DNA of 64,000 nucleotides, taken from Shewanella sp. MR-4. Lineage in GTDB: Bacteria; Pseudomonadota; Gammaproteobacteria; Enterobacterales; Shewanellaceae. The stretch's first letter is position 1, and the number at the start of each line of letters is the position of its first letter. The notes below the pieces were generated by a model. It searched no databases. It was given only the letters and a program-made list of their open reading frames with translations, and had not been told where the DNA came from. The stretch spans positions 4,213,001 to 4,277,000 of the forward strand of contig NC_008321.1 in NCBI RefSeq assembly GCF_000014685.1, in the 5' to 3' direction. The translations under genes and the position numbers were made by a program. Of this stretch, positions 53,474-62,990 are shown one piece after another.

Positions 53474-54394
53474 TTAAGCGTAAACCGCGCCACCTGGCAC
53501 AGTAAAGCTGACGGGAACATCGGCTTCTTTCTCAAAGCTCACCAGCTCCCATGCATCCTGCTGCGCCAATAAGGCTCGCACTAATTGGTTATTCAGTGCA
53601 TGACCCGTTTTATAGGCAGTAAACTCACCAAGAATGGCGTGTCCTGCCACGTAGAGATCACCAAACGCATCTAAAATTTTGTGCTTAACGAACTCATCCT
53701 CATAACGCAGGCCGTCGGGGTTGAGGACGCGATATTCATCAAGTACAACCGCGTTTTCCATGCTGCCACCTAATGCTAGGTTGTTCGCACGCAGATACTC
53801 AATATCACGCATAAAACCAAAAGTACGGGCACGGCTAATGTCTTTAACAAAAGCAGAAGTAGAGAAGTCCATCACCACGTGCTGCTGACTACGAGCAATT
53901 TCAGGGTGAGCAAAGTCAATTTTGAAGTTGACTCTAAAGCCTTTGAATGGCTTCAGCTCGGCCCACTTATCACCGTCTTCAACACGCACAGGGCGTTTAA
54001 TCTTTAAGTACTTCTTAGGCGCAGCCTGCTCTTTAATACCTGCAGACTGAAGTAAGAAGACAAATGGGCTCGCACTGCCATCCATAATTGGGATTTCAGG
54101 CGCGTCCACTTCGATTACGGCGTTATCAATGCCTAAACCCGCTAAGGCTGCAAACAGATGCTCAATAGTCGAAATACGAATACCTTCGTCATTGACAAGT
54201 GCCGTGCACATAGTGGTTTCGCGAACTTGTTCCGCCTTTGCAGGAATAGCAACGGCAGGATTCATGTCGGTACGCACGAGTACGATCCCTGTATTGACTG
54301 GTGCGGGCATAATGCTCAAGGTGACCTTGTTCCCAGAGTGCAAACCGACTCCAGTAGCCTTCACCATTTTTTGAACAGTTCGTTGAAATATCAT
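53474..54394 (-). CDS. lpxC: LpxC, UDP-3-O-acyl-GlcNAc deacetylase
   Basis: Zinc amidase of 306 aa that commits precursors to lipid A synthesis. It begins MIFQRTVQKMVKATGVGLHSG; zinc ligands are in TIEHLFAAL, KHKILDAFGD and the GHALNN histidine. It closes the division cluster, after ftsZ, as in E. coli. LpxC level is set by FtsH degradation in E. coli; the C-terminus here (SFTVPGGAVYA) ends in a similar hydrophobic tail. A 180-bp gap with two dyads precedes it, so it may have its own promoter. Confidence 0.97.
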   Translation of the reverse strand: MIFQRTVQKMVKATGVGLHSGNKVTLSIMPAPVNTGIVLVRTDMNPAVAIPAKAEQVRETTMCTALVNDEGIRISTIEHLFAALAGLGIDNAVIEVDAPEIPIMDGSASPFVFLLQSAGIKEQAAPKKYLKIKRPVRVEDGDKWAELKPFKGFRVNFKIDFAHPEIARSQQHVVMDFSTSAFVKDISRARTFGFMRDIEYLRANNLALGGSMENAVVLDEYRVLNPDGLRYEDEFVKHKILDAFGDLYVAGHAILGEFTAYKTGHALNNQLVRALLAQQDAWELVSFEKEADVPVSFTVPGGAVYA

Positions 54395-54471
54395 TCAGTT
54401 ACCCGTTTAGATTTCAATAATTAAGCCTAATATTTGCACACACAGCGGCAGCAAAACGACCACATAGGTTC

Positions 54472-54498
54472 GACATGGTAACATAAGTTGACCATGTC
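54472..54498. promoter_or_regulatory. Perfect 8-bp dyad in the ftsZ-lpxC gap
   Basis: GACATGGT (54472-54479) and ACCATGTC (54491-54498) are perfect inverted repeats, 11 bp apart with centres 19 bp apart, close to two helical turns. It lies about 78 bp upstream of the lpxC start. Candidate operator or RNA stem; regulator unknown. Confidence 0.5.
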
Positions 54499-54515
54499 AT
54501 ACAAATGTAGTCATT

Positions 54516-54549
54516 GGATGGTATTGCCTCGCTAAGCAAGACACCACCC
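54516..54549 (-). other. Stem-loop after ftsZ
   Basis: Minus strand GGGTGGT / ACCATCC with an inner TTGC / GCAA stem, 26 bases past the ftsZ stop. No T-run follows, so it may slow RNA decay or attenuate rather than stop transcription into lpxC. Confidence 0.45.
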
Positions 54550-54574
54550 AAAACGCTGGACTCAAATACCTGTT

Positions 54575-55762
54575 TTAGTCAGCTTGCTTACGTAAAAACG
54601 CTGGGATATCCAAGTAATCCAATTCATGCTTTGTTGAAGGTGCTGGCGCAGGAGCCGGTGCTGGCGATGCAGGTAACACGTTACCCTTTGGCGCCGCATA
54701 GCTCACATGAGTTGCTTCTTCGACATAGGCTTCTACTTTTGGTTCCACAACAACTGGCTCTGGACGTGGTGCTGGTTTAGAAACCAGTTGAATATCAGGA
54801 CGCTTTTCAGCACCGATACCAGTAGCAACCACGGTAACACGCAGCTCGTCGCTCATTTCTGGGTCGATCACCGCACCCACAACCACGGTCGCGTTGTCAG
54901 AAGCGTAAGCTTTAACATGGTTACCGACGGTTTCGAATTCTTCGATGCTCATGTCCATACCAGCGGTAATGTTAACTAACACACCACGGGCACCGGCTAA
55001 GTCGATGTCTTCTAACAATGGGCTGGCAACTGCCGCTTCGGCCGCTTCTTCCGCACGGTCTTCACCACGCGCAACACCGGTACCCATCATGGCATTACCC
55101 ATTTCGGACATAACGGTTTTCACGTCCGCAAAGTCGACGTTAATCAGACCAGGACGAGTGATAAGCTCGGCAATACCTTGTACTGCACCGAGTAACACGT
55201 TATTCGCTGCGGCAAACGCATCGAGTAATGACGTACCACGGCCCAATACTTTTAATAATTTTTCGTTAGGGATAGTGATTAACGAATCCACGTGCTTAGC
55301 AAGCTCAGCGATACCTTGCTCGGCATAAGCCATACGTTTCTTGCCTTCGAAAGGGAAAGGCTTAGTCACGACGGCAACCGTTAAGATGCCTTCTTCGCGA
55401 GCGATTTGAGCAACGACTGGCGCAGCACCTGTACCAGTACCACCGCCCATACCGGCTGCGATAAAGATCATGTCTGAGCCTTTGATCGCTGCACGAATGT
55501 TTTCGCGGTCTTCTTCAGCCGCAGCACGACCCACTTCAGGGTTGGCGCCAGCGCCAAGACCTTTAGTGACATCGCGACCTAATTGAATCGTTGAGCCAGC
55601 GCCTGATTTACGTAGCGCCTGTGCGTCTGTGTTGGTAACGACAAACTCAACACCTTCAATGTTGTGTTTGACCATATGTTCGACAGCGTTACCGCCGCCG
55701 CCGCCAACGCCGATGACTTTAATCACCGCGTCGTCTGAGTGAGTGTCCATGATCTCAAACAT
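54575..55762 (-). CDS. ftsZ: Cell division GTPase FtsZ
   Basis: Tubulin-like GTPase of 395 aa that forms the division ring. Tubulin signature GGGTGTGAAP near residue 105, the synergy loop NVDFADVKTVM, and the C-terminal conserved peptide DYLDIPAFLRKQAD, which binds FtsA and ZipA, after a Pro/Ala-rich linker (PASPAPAPAPAP). It lies 27 bp downstream of ftsA and begins MFEIMDTHSDDAVIKVIGVG. Complete. Confidence 0.98.
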   Translation of the reverse strand: MFEIMDTHSDDAVIKVIGVGGGGGNAVEHMVKHNIEGVEFVVTNTDAQALRKSGAGSTIQLGRDVTKGLGAGANPEVGRAAAEEDRENIRAAIKGSDMIFIAAGMGGGTGTGAAPVVAQIAREEGILTVAVVTKPFPFEGKKRMAYAEQGIAELAKHVDSLITIPNEKLLKVLGRGTSLLDAFAAANNVLLGAVQGIAELITRPGLINVDFADVKTVMSEMGNAMMGTGVARGEDRAEEAAEAAVASPLLEDIDLAGARGVLVNITAGMDMSIEEFETVGNHVKAYASDNATVVVGAVIDPEMSDELRVTVVATGIGAEKRPDIQLVSKPAPRPEPVVVEPKVEAYVEEATHVSYAAPKGNVLPASPAPAPAPAPSTKHELDYLDIPAFLRKQAD

Positions 55763-55789
55763 TGTCTGATCTCCGTGTTGCCTGCGTTA

Positions 55790-57025
55790 TTAAAATTCAC
55801 CCTTAAACCAGCTTTGGACCCGATTCCAAGCACTGGTAACCCCTTGACGCTCAGGACGCTCGAATTGACGCTCAAGCACCCGTCTTGCACCATAATGGAG
55901 CAATCCAACCCCTGTGGAGTAAATAGACTGATCCACGTATTCGTATAACCCTTTAACTGGCAATGGTGAGGCGACGCGTACCGGCATCCCAAAGGTTGCC
56001 TCCGCAATGTCCACCACGCCTTGAATCGACGCCGTACCGCCTGTTAGCACGATACCTGCGGCGATTTGATCTTCTAAACCACTGTCTTTCAGCTCCTTGA
56101 GCACTAGCTCAAACAGCTCTTGATATCTCGGCTCAACCACTTCGGCCAAAGTGTGGCGCGACATGCTGCGCGATGGGCGACCACCAACCGAAGGCACTTC
56201 GATACTGTCTTCGCGGCTCACCATGGAGCTGCGCGCACAGGCGAACTGCACTTTAATTTGTTCAGCATGTGACGAGGGTGTGCGGAAAATCTTCGCGATA
56301 TCGTTGGTCACTTGGTTACCCGCAACGGGCACAACCGCGCAATGACGCAGTGCACCATTGGTGTACACGGCGATATCCGTCGTGCCACCGCCGATATCGA
56401 CGATACACACACCTAAGTCTTTTTCATCGAAGGTTAATACCGCATCCGCCGACGCAATGCCGGAGAACACTAAGTCATCAACCTTCAAGCCACAGCGTTC
56501 AACACTCTTAGTGATGTTCTTCGCCATATCATTGGCGCAGGTCACTATGTGTACCTTGGCTTCCATCCGCATACCTGACATGCCGATAGGGCTGCGAATA
56601 CCGTCTTGTACGTCAATCGCATATTCCTGTGGTAACACATGCAGAATGCGACGTTCGGTCGGGATCTTCACCGAGCGAGCGGTATGGATCACGTTGTCGA
56701 CGTCTTCCTGCGTCACTTCCTCATCGTTAATCGACACCATGCCATTTTCGTTTTGGCAGGCGATATGTTTACCGGAAATGCTCAGGTAAACCGATGATAC
56801 TTGGCAGTCTGCCATTAATTCCGCTTGATCGAGCGCGCGTTGCACACTGCGCACGATGGAGTCTAAATCGTTAACGCCACCCTTATCCATGCCCCTTGAA
56901 GGGTGGTTACCAAGGCCGACTATGCTGATTTCGCCATCGGGCAGAACTTCGCCTATGATCACTGCGACTTTAGAGGTTCCTATGTCCAATCCGACGATCA
57001 GATTTCTATCTTGGTTTTTGGTCAT
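55790..57025 (-). CDS. ftsA: Cell division protein FtsA
   Basis: Actin-like protein of 411 aa that anchors FtsZ to the membrane. Phosphate motif GLDIGTSKV at 13-21, the second in IVDIGGGTTD, and a C-terminal amphipathic membrane-targeting helix (WNRVQSWFKGEF). It overlaps the ftsQ end by 20 bp, so translation is coupled. Confidence 0.97.
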   Translation of the reverse strand: MTKNQDRNLIVGLDIGTSKVAVIIGEVLPDGEISIVGLGNHPSRGMDKGGVNDLDSIVRSVQRALDQAELMADCQVSSVYLSISGKHIACQNENGMVSINDEEVTQEDVDNVIHTARSVKIPTERRILHVLPQEYAIDVQDGIRSPIGMSGMRMEAKVHIVTCANDMAKNITKSVERCGLKVDDLVFSGIASADAVLTFDEKDLGVCIVDIGGGTTDIAVYTNGALRHCAVVPVAGNQVTNDIAKIFRTPSSHAEQIKVQFACARSSMVSREDSIEVPSVGGRPSRSMSRHTLAEVVEPRYQELFELVLKELKDSGLEDQIAAGIVLTGGTASIQGVVDIAEATFGMPVRVASPLPVKGLYEYVDQSIYSTGVGLLHYGARRVLERQFERPERQGVTSAWNRVQSWFKGEF

Positions 57026-57806
57026 TAATTATCGGCTCTCTTGTTTGTGCATCGCCCCAGCCTACGGCCAACCCAGTGTCGTAGCGCAAATCCACTCTGG
57101 CAATTGGTTTATCTTGTTTCGCCAGTAACGGATAAACAGTGATAAACCTTTGTATCCTTGCCATTTTATCTTCTCGACCTAGGTCTAAAACAATACCGTT
57201 ACCCAGTGTCGCGTGCCACGCATGACGTGGCGTCAAACTCAAATTGGCCAAGGTAAAGCCATTAATCTTCAGTAGCGAGTTAACCTGCGCGTAGGCGGTT
57301 AACACTTCGGTCCCCATATCATCTGGCCCAGATAAATAAGGCAGATGCTCTAGCTCAGGATGTGATGGCGCTTCAAACACCTCACCATGCACATTGAGCC
57401 AAGCGGTACCATTCCAATGGGCGACCGGTTGTTGCTCCTGTAAATACACCCTGAGTTTCGCTGGCCATTCACGCCTCACTGACGCGCGATACACCCAAGG
57501 TAAGGCTTCTAATGCCTGTTGCACTAAGGTGATATCTGCGCTGAAAAAACTCCGCTGCATTAAATCCTGTAGTGCAATTTGTATATCTCTATCTGTGGTG
57601 TAAGTCCGTTCACCTTTGATGGCCACCGCCTCAATGGGCAGCGTGCTGGCATCACTTAAAAATTTATGCAGTTGGTAGCCACCAAAGACAAAGCTACTTA
57701 TCACTAACCATAAAAAACCAATTCCGCTCCACAGGTACCAATTAACCTGTGACATCCTCGCCCACCAGTGTCGCCTCTTATCACTCCAAGACACGTTTGT
57801 TTCCAC
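57006..57806 (-). CDS. ftsQ: Cell division protein FtsQ
   Basis: Bitopic divisome protein of 266 aa: cytoplasmic start, one transmembrane helix (about 25-45), a POTRA domain (IKGERTYTTDRDIQIAL) and a beta domain ending VGWGDAQ. It bridges FtsA/FtsZ to FtsB/FtsL. Unlike E. coli, no ddlB gene lies between it and murC; the 100-bp gap carries a promoter (57845-57872). Confidence 0.95.
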   Translation of the reverse strand: METNVSWSDKRRHWWARMSQVNWYLWSGIGFLWLVISSFVFGGYQLHKFLSDASTLPIEAVAIKGERTYTTDRDIQIALQDLMQRSFFSADITLVQQALEALPWVYRASVRREWPAKLRVYLQEQQPVAHWNGTAWLNVHGEVFEAPSHPELEHLPYLSGPDDMGTEVLTAYAQVNSLLKINGFTLANLSLTPRHAWHATLGNGIVLDLGREDKMARIQRFITVYPLLAKQDKPIARVDLRYDTGLAVGWGDAQTREPIINDQKPR

Positions 57807-57844
57807 CTTTCAACGACACTACTAAAAACCACAGAAAATCGGCC

Positions 57845-57872
57845 ATTATATAGAGCTAAAGCCTCGGGTCAA
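57845..57872 (-). promoter_or_regulatory. Sigma-70 promoter of ftsQAZ
   Basis: Minus strand: -35 TTGACC (57867-57872), 16-bp spacer, -10 TATAAT (57845-57850), about 40 bp before ftsQ. The -35 is inside a 7-bp stem, CTCGGGT (57863-57869) with ACCCGAG (57885-57891). Confidence 0.75.
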
Positions 57873-57906
57873 AATTTCCTTTAAACCCGAGTTGTCACGC
57901 AATATA

Positions 57907-59373
57907 TCAAGGTTTTACCTCGGTTGTCGCAGCAGTGCTAAAGCCCAATTCAGAGGCGGCTAACTGGCGCGACAGGGCGCCTATATTACCCGCACCTTGG
58001 GTCAACAATAAATCCCCCTCCTGCAACACATCGGGTAGCACTTCGGCTAACTGATCTGGGCTGGCGATAAAGATGGGATCTAACTGTCCGCGCAAACGAA
58101 TCGAGCGGCACAGTGCGCGGCCATCGGCACCGGGGATCGGCGCTTCACCCGCGCTATACACCTCGAGTAACAGCAAGCAATCCACTTGAGATAACACTTC
58201 AATAAAGTCTTCGTACAAGTCACGGGTACGAGTGTATCTGTGTGGCTGATAGGCCATCACTAAGCGTTTGTCAGGCCAGCCAGCACGCGCCGCTTTAATG
58301 GTCGCCGCCACTTCGCTGGGGTGATGACCATAGTCGTCCACTAACATCACTTCGCCCTTTGGCGTCGCGAACTTACCTAAGTGTTGGAAACGACGGCCAA
58401 TACCCTGGAATTCAGCCAAGGCTTGAATGATGGCGCTATCATCGATTTCATCTTCTGTCGCCACGGCAATCGCCGCGAGCGCATTTAATACATTGTGCTG
58501 ACCAGGCAGGTTAAGCAGCAGATCTAAGTCTTCCTTGCCTTTACGTCTGACGGTAAAGCGGCATTGGTGACCCTGCTGCTGGAAATTCAGCGCCTGCACG
58601 TCGGCATCATCACTGAAGCCATAGGTGATCATGTGGCGACCAATACGCGGCATAATCTCGCGCACGACAGCATCGTCGATACACACCACAGCTACGCCAT
58701 AGAATGGCAGGTTATGTAAAAAGTCCACGAAGGTCGATTTGAGCTTTTCAAAATCCCCACCGTAGGTATCCATGTGGTCTGCTTCGATATTCGTCACCAC
58801 GCTCACCATAGGTTGCAGGTGCAGGAAGCTGGCATCACTCTCGTCGGCTTCGGCAATCAGATAACGACTCGTTCCTAAGCGGGCGTTAGTGCCTGCGCTG
58901 TTGAGCAAGCCACCGATCACAAAGGTCGGATCGCGACCCGCTTGACCATACAAACTGGCAATCAAACTGGTGGTCGTGGTTTTACCGTGAGTTCCCGCAA
59001 TCGCCACACCATGGCGATAACGCATCAACTCGGCCAACATCTCGGCGCGGCGCACGATGGGAATACGCAATTCCTTAGCTGCAATAATCTCTGGGTTCTC
59101 AGGATTAATCGCGGTCGAGACCACAACCACATCGGCTTGCTGCACGTTATCGGCGCCATGGCCGATATGAATTTTCGCGCCCAGCAGACAGAGTCTGTCG
59201 GTCACGGCATTTTGCGCGATGTCAGAACCACTGACGACATAACCTTCGTTTACTAATACTTCAGCGATCCCGCCCATGCCCGCGCCGCCAATGCCGACGA
59301 AATGAATACGCTTAATCCGGCGCATTTCTGGGATCATACTTCTTAGCTGTAAGTATCTTTCTGTCTTAGTCAT
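57907..59373 (-). CDS. murC: MurC, UDP-MurNAc:L-alanine ligase
   Basis: ATP-dependent ligase of 488 aa adding the first peptide residue to the cell-wall precursor. It has the nucleotide motif FVGIGGAGMGGIAEV near 23-37, the ATP loop AGTHGKTTT, and the family's EADESDASF. ATG 59373 is chosen because AAAGGAT lies just upstream; an in-frame ATG ten codons earlier is less good. It starts 2 bp from the murG stop. Confidence 0.97.
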   Translation of the reverse strand: MTKTERYLQLRSMIPEMRRIKRIHFVGIGGAGMGGIAEVLVNEGYVVSGSDIAQNAVTDRLCLLGAKIHIGHGADNVQQADVVVVSTAINPENPEIIAAKELRIPIVRRAEMLAELMRYRHGVAIAGTHGKTTTTSLIASLYGQAGRDPTFVIGGLLNSAGTNARLGTSRYLIAEADESDASFLHLQPMVSVVTNIEADHMDTYGGDFEKLKSTFVDFLHNLPFYGVAVVCIDDAVVREIMPRIGRHMITYGFSDDADVQALNFQQQGHQCRFTVRRKGKEDLDLLLNLPGQHNVLNALAAIAVATEDEIDDSAIIQALAEFQGIGRRFQHLGKFATPKGEVMLVDDYGHHPSEVAATIKAARAGWPDKRLVMAYQPHRYTRTRDLYEDFIEVLSQVDCLLLLEVYSAGEAPIPGADGRALCRSIRLRGQLDPIFIASPDQLAEVLPDVLQEGDLLLTQGAGNIGALSRQLAASELGFSTAATTEVKP

Positions 59374-59375
59374 AC

Positions 59376-60464
59376 CTATCCTTTCTCGGCGAGAGCGATA
59401 CACACTTGGGCCACCTGCTCGGTCGCATCCAACACGGCAACCTCTCTCGCTCTTTGGCCCATTTGGGCTAATTCTGCTCTGTCATTGGCGAGTAACTGTA
59501 GTTTACTCACCAGCTTATTCACGTCCAAGATGGCCTGCGGCAATAGGAAAGCGGCGCCAGCCTCAACCAATACTTGGGCGTTACGGGTCTGATGATCATC
59601 CACAGCATGGGGATAAGGCACCAGAATACTCGGTAGTCCCACCGCCGCTAACTCGGATACCGTCAGCGCGCCGGCACGGCACAATACCACATCCGCCCAG
59701 CGATAGGCGGCTTCCATGTCATCAATAAATTCGGCAACGTTAACGCCGCCATCCTGTCCTTGCTGTTGATAAGCCGACTTAACGCCCGTCAGATTATCCT
59801 TACCCACTTGATGCCAAACCGTAATCGACTGCTGCTTACTCAGCGCGGCTACCACTTCTGGCATTAAGTCGTTAAAGACTTTGGCGCCTAAACTGCCGCC
59901 CACCACTAAGACTTTTAAGGCATCATCTGCGGCTTGCTTAGGTTCGGCACCTAAAGCAATGAGCTCGCGACGGATGGGATTACCCACCACCTTGGCCTTT
60001 ACCTGAGTGAAGGTATTTTTAAAGGCGCACAGTACTTGATTAGCAATTCGCGAGAGTAACTTGTTGGTCATTCCCGGAATGGCATTTTGCTCATGCAGCA
60101 CTAAGGGCACGCCCGCCAATTTGGCCGCCACACCGCCCGGGCCACTGGCGAATCCGCCCATGCCCAGCACCACATCGGGCTTGAACTCGGCAATAACGGC
60201 CTTGGCTTGCAGAATCGAGCGCACCACTTTAAAAGGCGCCGCCAATTTACGTACTAAACCATTGCCACGCACGCCCTTGATGTCGATAAAATCGATATCG
60301 AAGCCATACTGAGGCACTAAGCGCGCCTCCATACGGTCGGCGGTGCCTAACCAACGTACTTGCCAACCTTGCTGCGCTAAATATTTTGCCACCGCGAGCG
60401 CCGGGAACACATGTCCGCCCGTGCCGCCTGCCATGACTAAAATACGTTTACCCGCGTCGGTCAT
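59376..60464 (-). CDS. murG: MurG, lipid II-forming GlcNAc transferase
   Basis: GT-B transferase of 362 aa that adds GlcNAc to lipid I. N-terminal MAGGTGGHVFPALAVA loop, GGSLGAKVFND, and acceptor/donor block CRAGALTVSELAAVGLPSILVPYPHA. Acts at the cytoplasmic membrane face. ATG 60464 overlaps the ftsW stop (TAATG). Confidence 0.97.
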   Translation of the reverse strand: MTDAGKRILVMAGGTGGHVFPALAVAKYLAQQGWQVRWLGTADRMEARLVPQYGFDIDFIDIKGVRGNGLVRKLAAPFKVVRSILQAKAVIAEFKPDVVLGMGGFASGPGGVAAKLAGVPLVLHEQNAIPGMTNKLLSRIANQVLCAFKNTFTQVKAKVVGNPIRRELIALGAEPKQAADDALKVLVVGGSLGAKVFNDLMPEVVAALSKQQSITVWHQVGKDNLTGVKSAYQQQGQDGGVNVAEFIDDMEAAYRWADVVLCRAGALTVSELAAVGLPSILVPYPHAVDDHQTRNAQVLVEAGAAFLLPQAILDVNKLVSKLQLLANDRAELAQMGQRAREVAVLDATEQVAQVCIALAEKG

Positions 60465-61675
60465 TACTTCAATCTCCCTTGCACGGCCTGAACTAAACTC
60501 ATGCGCCGCTCATAATCGATGCGCAGCAATGTCATTGCCGCCGCCGTCATGACCCATAGACTACTACCGCCGTAACTCACAAAGGGCAGTGTTAACCCTT
60601 TAGTTGGTAACATACCAATGCTTGCGCCCACATTAACGACGGTCTGGAAACAGATCCAAATTCCAATGGCATAGGCCAGATAACCTTCGAAGGCTTTGTC
60701 CATCACTAAACATAAGTTACCAAGGCGAATGGCCCTCAATGCCACAAACAGCAGCACGGATAACACAGCGATAATGCCGATAAAACCTAACTCTTCACCG
60801 ATCACGGCAAAGATAAAGTCGGTATGTGCCTCAGGGAGGTACTCCAACTTTTGAATACTGTTACCTAGGCCCTGACCAAACCAATCACCCCGACCATAGG
60901 CCATCAGCGATTGCGTTAACTGATAACCACTGCCGAACGGATCCTGCCAAGGATCTAAAAACGAGGTTACCCGACGCATACGGTAAGGCTCGAGCAATAC
61001 CAGCGCCACGAAGGCTAAGATGCCGGCAAAGATCAGCGCGAAGAAGTCGAGCAGACGCGCCCCCGCGAGGAACAACAGCCCCACGGTGCCAACGAATAAC
61101 ACCACCACGGTACCTAAGTCGGGCTGCATCAAAATCAAAATCGCGTAGATCGCAAATACCGCAATCGGCTTATAGAAGCCCTTAGCATTTTCACGCACTT
61201 CCTGATGCCGACGCACCAGATAGCCCGCCATATACACAGAAAACGCAAACTTAGCGACCTCGGCCACCTGAATACGGATGGGACCTATGGATAACCAACG
61301 GGTCGCACCGTTGACTGTGGTTCCGACAACCAGCACCGCCAGCAACATCAAAAACACACCTAGCAACATGATGGGGCTCATCCGCTGCCAAGTTTGCATC
61401 TCGACCCTCAGCACAAAAGCGGCAATCACTAAACATCCCAACAGATAGCCCACATGGCGGGTCATAAAGTGGAAGGGATTACCCGTCAGCGTTTGCGCCT
61501 CAGGCATAGAGGCCGACATGACCATGACAAAACCAAAGCCAATCAAAGACAGCACGGCCGTGAGCAAAGCCCGGTCGTACAATTGCACGCCCGGCACCTC
61601 GTTATCACGTTGCCAGTTAGGCAGTGCGTTCAGCACTCGCCCTAACAGGCTGAGCTGTCTTGCATCACTCGCCAT
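60464..61675 (-). CDS. ftsW: FtsW, SEDS-family septal peptidoglycan polymerase
   Basis: Multi-pass protein of 403 aa with about ten transmembrane helices. Conserved SEDS segments are seen, such as GYQLTQSLMAYGRGD, AHTDFIFAVIGEE and SYGGSSLW. FtsW polymerises glycan at the septum with FtsI. ATG 61675 gives MASDARQLSLLGR, overlapping the murD end by 11 bp; a longer frame exists upstream but runs into murD without support. Confidence 0.95.
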   Translation of the reverse strand: MASDARQLSLLGRVLNALPNWQRDNEVPGVQLYDRALLTAVLSLIGFGFVMVMSASMPEAQTLTGNPFHFMTRHVGYLLGCLVIAAFVLRVEMQTWQRMSPIMLLGVFLMLLAVLVVGTTVNGATRWLSIGPIRIQVAEVAKFAFSVYMAGYLVRRHQEVRENAKGFYKPIAVFAIYAILILMQPDLGTVVVLFVGTVGLLFLAGARLLDFFALIFAGILAFVALVLLEPYRMRRVTSFLDPWQDPFGSGYQLTQSLMAYGRGDWFGQGLGNSIQKLEYLPEAHTDFIFAVIGEELGFIGIIAVLSVLLFVALRAIRLGNLCLVMDKAFEGYLAYAIGIWICFQTVVNVGASIGMLPTKGLTLPFVSYGGSSLWVMTAAAMTLLRIDYERRMSLVQAVQGRLK

Positions 61676-62984
61676 CGAGTTGCTCCACTTGGCTTCTAAA
61701 ATCATCCCCACGAGCCATAAAGTTGCTGTACATATCAAGGCTCGCACAGGCTGGCGATAGGAGTACGATATCGCCCGAGGTGGCTAACTCGGCGGCCTTA
61801 GCCACCGCAGCAGCCATAGAGTCCACCTTAATGGCCCCTTCCTTCAATGCGGCTATCTTATTGCCATCGCGACCTAAGGTGATGAGGTGTGTCACTTTCG
61901 TTAACGGCTCGACCAATGGACTGAAATCCGCGCCCTTACCATCACCACCAGCAATCAAAATAATGTCACCTAAGTGGTCGCTTAACCCATCGAGCGCCGC
62001 GACGGTAGCGCCAACATTGGTCGCCTTCGAATCGTTCACATAGGTCACGCCCGCTTTTACACCGACCACTTCACAGCGATGAGAAAGACCAGTAAAGGTA
62101 CGAGCCACTTTAGCCATGACTTGCTTATCTACGCCCACGGCATACACCAGCGCCATGGCAGCGAGTAAGTTGGCATGGTTATGACTACCAATCAGCGATA
62201 CTTCGGTGATCGGCATAATTTCACTGTGACCGTGGTAAATCTTGCTATCACAAATGCCCCACTCGTCGCCCTCTGGCGGCGCTAAACCAAAGCTGTTTTG
62301 GTTCATCGGCTCTGTCGGGATAGTCAGCGCATCATCACGGTTAAAGATGATGGAGCGGCTTTGATGGTACAGACGCAGCTTGGCCTTGCGATAGGCATCC
62401 ATATCGCTGTATCTGTCCATATGATCTTCGGTCACGTTCAAACAGGTCGACGCCACGCAGTTTAAGCTGTGGGTGGTTTCGAGCTGGAAGCTCGACAGCT
62501 CAAGCACAAAAATATCGGCATTTTCCGTCAGCAGATCGAGCGCCGGAATACCAATATTGCCGCCCACGGCCACCGCCATGCCGGCTTCACGCAGCATTTC
62601 ACCCACTAAGGTGGTAACGGTCGACTTGCCATTTGAGCCAGTAATCCCAATCACACAAGGTTTACGGTCGGCAATCTCACGGGCAAATAGCTCCACATCG
62701 CCAATGACTTCAATCCCCATATCCAGTGCAGCGCGAACCTCAGGCGTATCAATCGCAATGCCTGGGCTGATAATGATTTGCTTTGCTTGCACTAAGTAAC
62801 GGCAATCGAATCCGCCGGCAATCAGCTGCACCTCAGGGAATGCGCTGGCAAGGGTATCCGCACCAGGAGGTTGGCGACGACTATCCATCACCAAGGGTGT
62901 GATCCCTTTTCCACACAAATAGCGCACTACCGAGAGCCCGGTGGCACCCAAACCTAACACTATGTGTGAATACTGACTTTGCAT
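61665..62984 (-). CDS. murD: MurD, D-glutamate ligase
   Basis: Mur ligase of 439 aa adding D-Glu to UDP-MurNAc-Ala. N-terminal GLGATGLSVVRYL loop, ATP loop GITGSNGKSTVTTL, central DHMDRY, and C-terminal LSPACASLDMYSNF. Starts 6 bp from the mraY stop. Confidence 0.97.
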   Translation of the reverse strand: MQSQYSHIVLGLGATGLSVVRYLCGKGITPLVMDSRRQPPGADTLASAFPEVQLIAGGFDCRYLVQAKQIIISPGIAIDTPEVRAALDMGIEVIGDVELFAREIADRKPCVIGITGSNGKSTVTTLVGEMLREAGMAVAVGGNIGIPALDLLTENADIFVLELSSFQLETTHSLNCVASTCLNVTEDHMDRYSDMDAYRKAKLRLYHQSRSIIFNRDDALTIPTEPMNQNSFGLAPPEGDEWGICDSKIYHGHSEIMPITEVSLIGSHNHANLLAAMALVYAVGVDKQVMAKVARTFTGLSHRCEVVGVKAGVTYVNDSKATNVGATVAALDGLSDHLGDIILIAGGDGKGADFSPLVEPLTKVTHLITLGRDGNKIAALKEGAIKVDSMAAAVAKAAELATSGDIVLLSPACASLDMYSNFMARGDDFRSQVEQLDGE

Positions 62985-62990
62985 GAGCGA

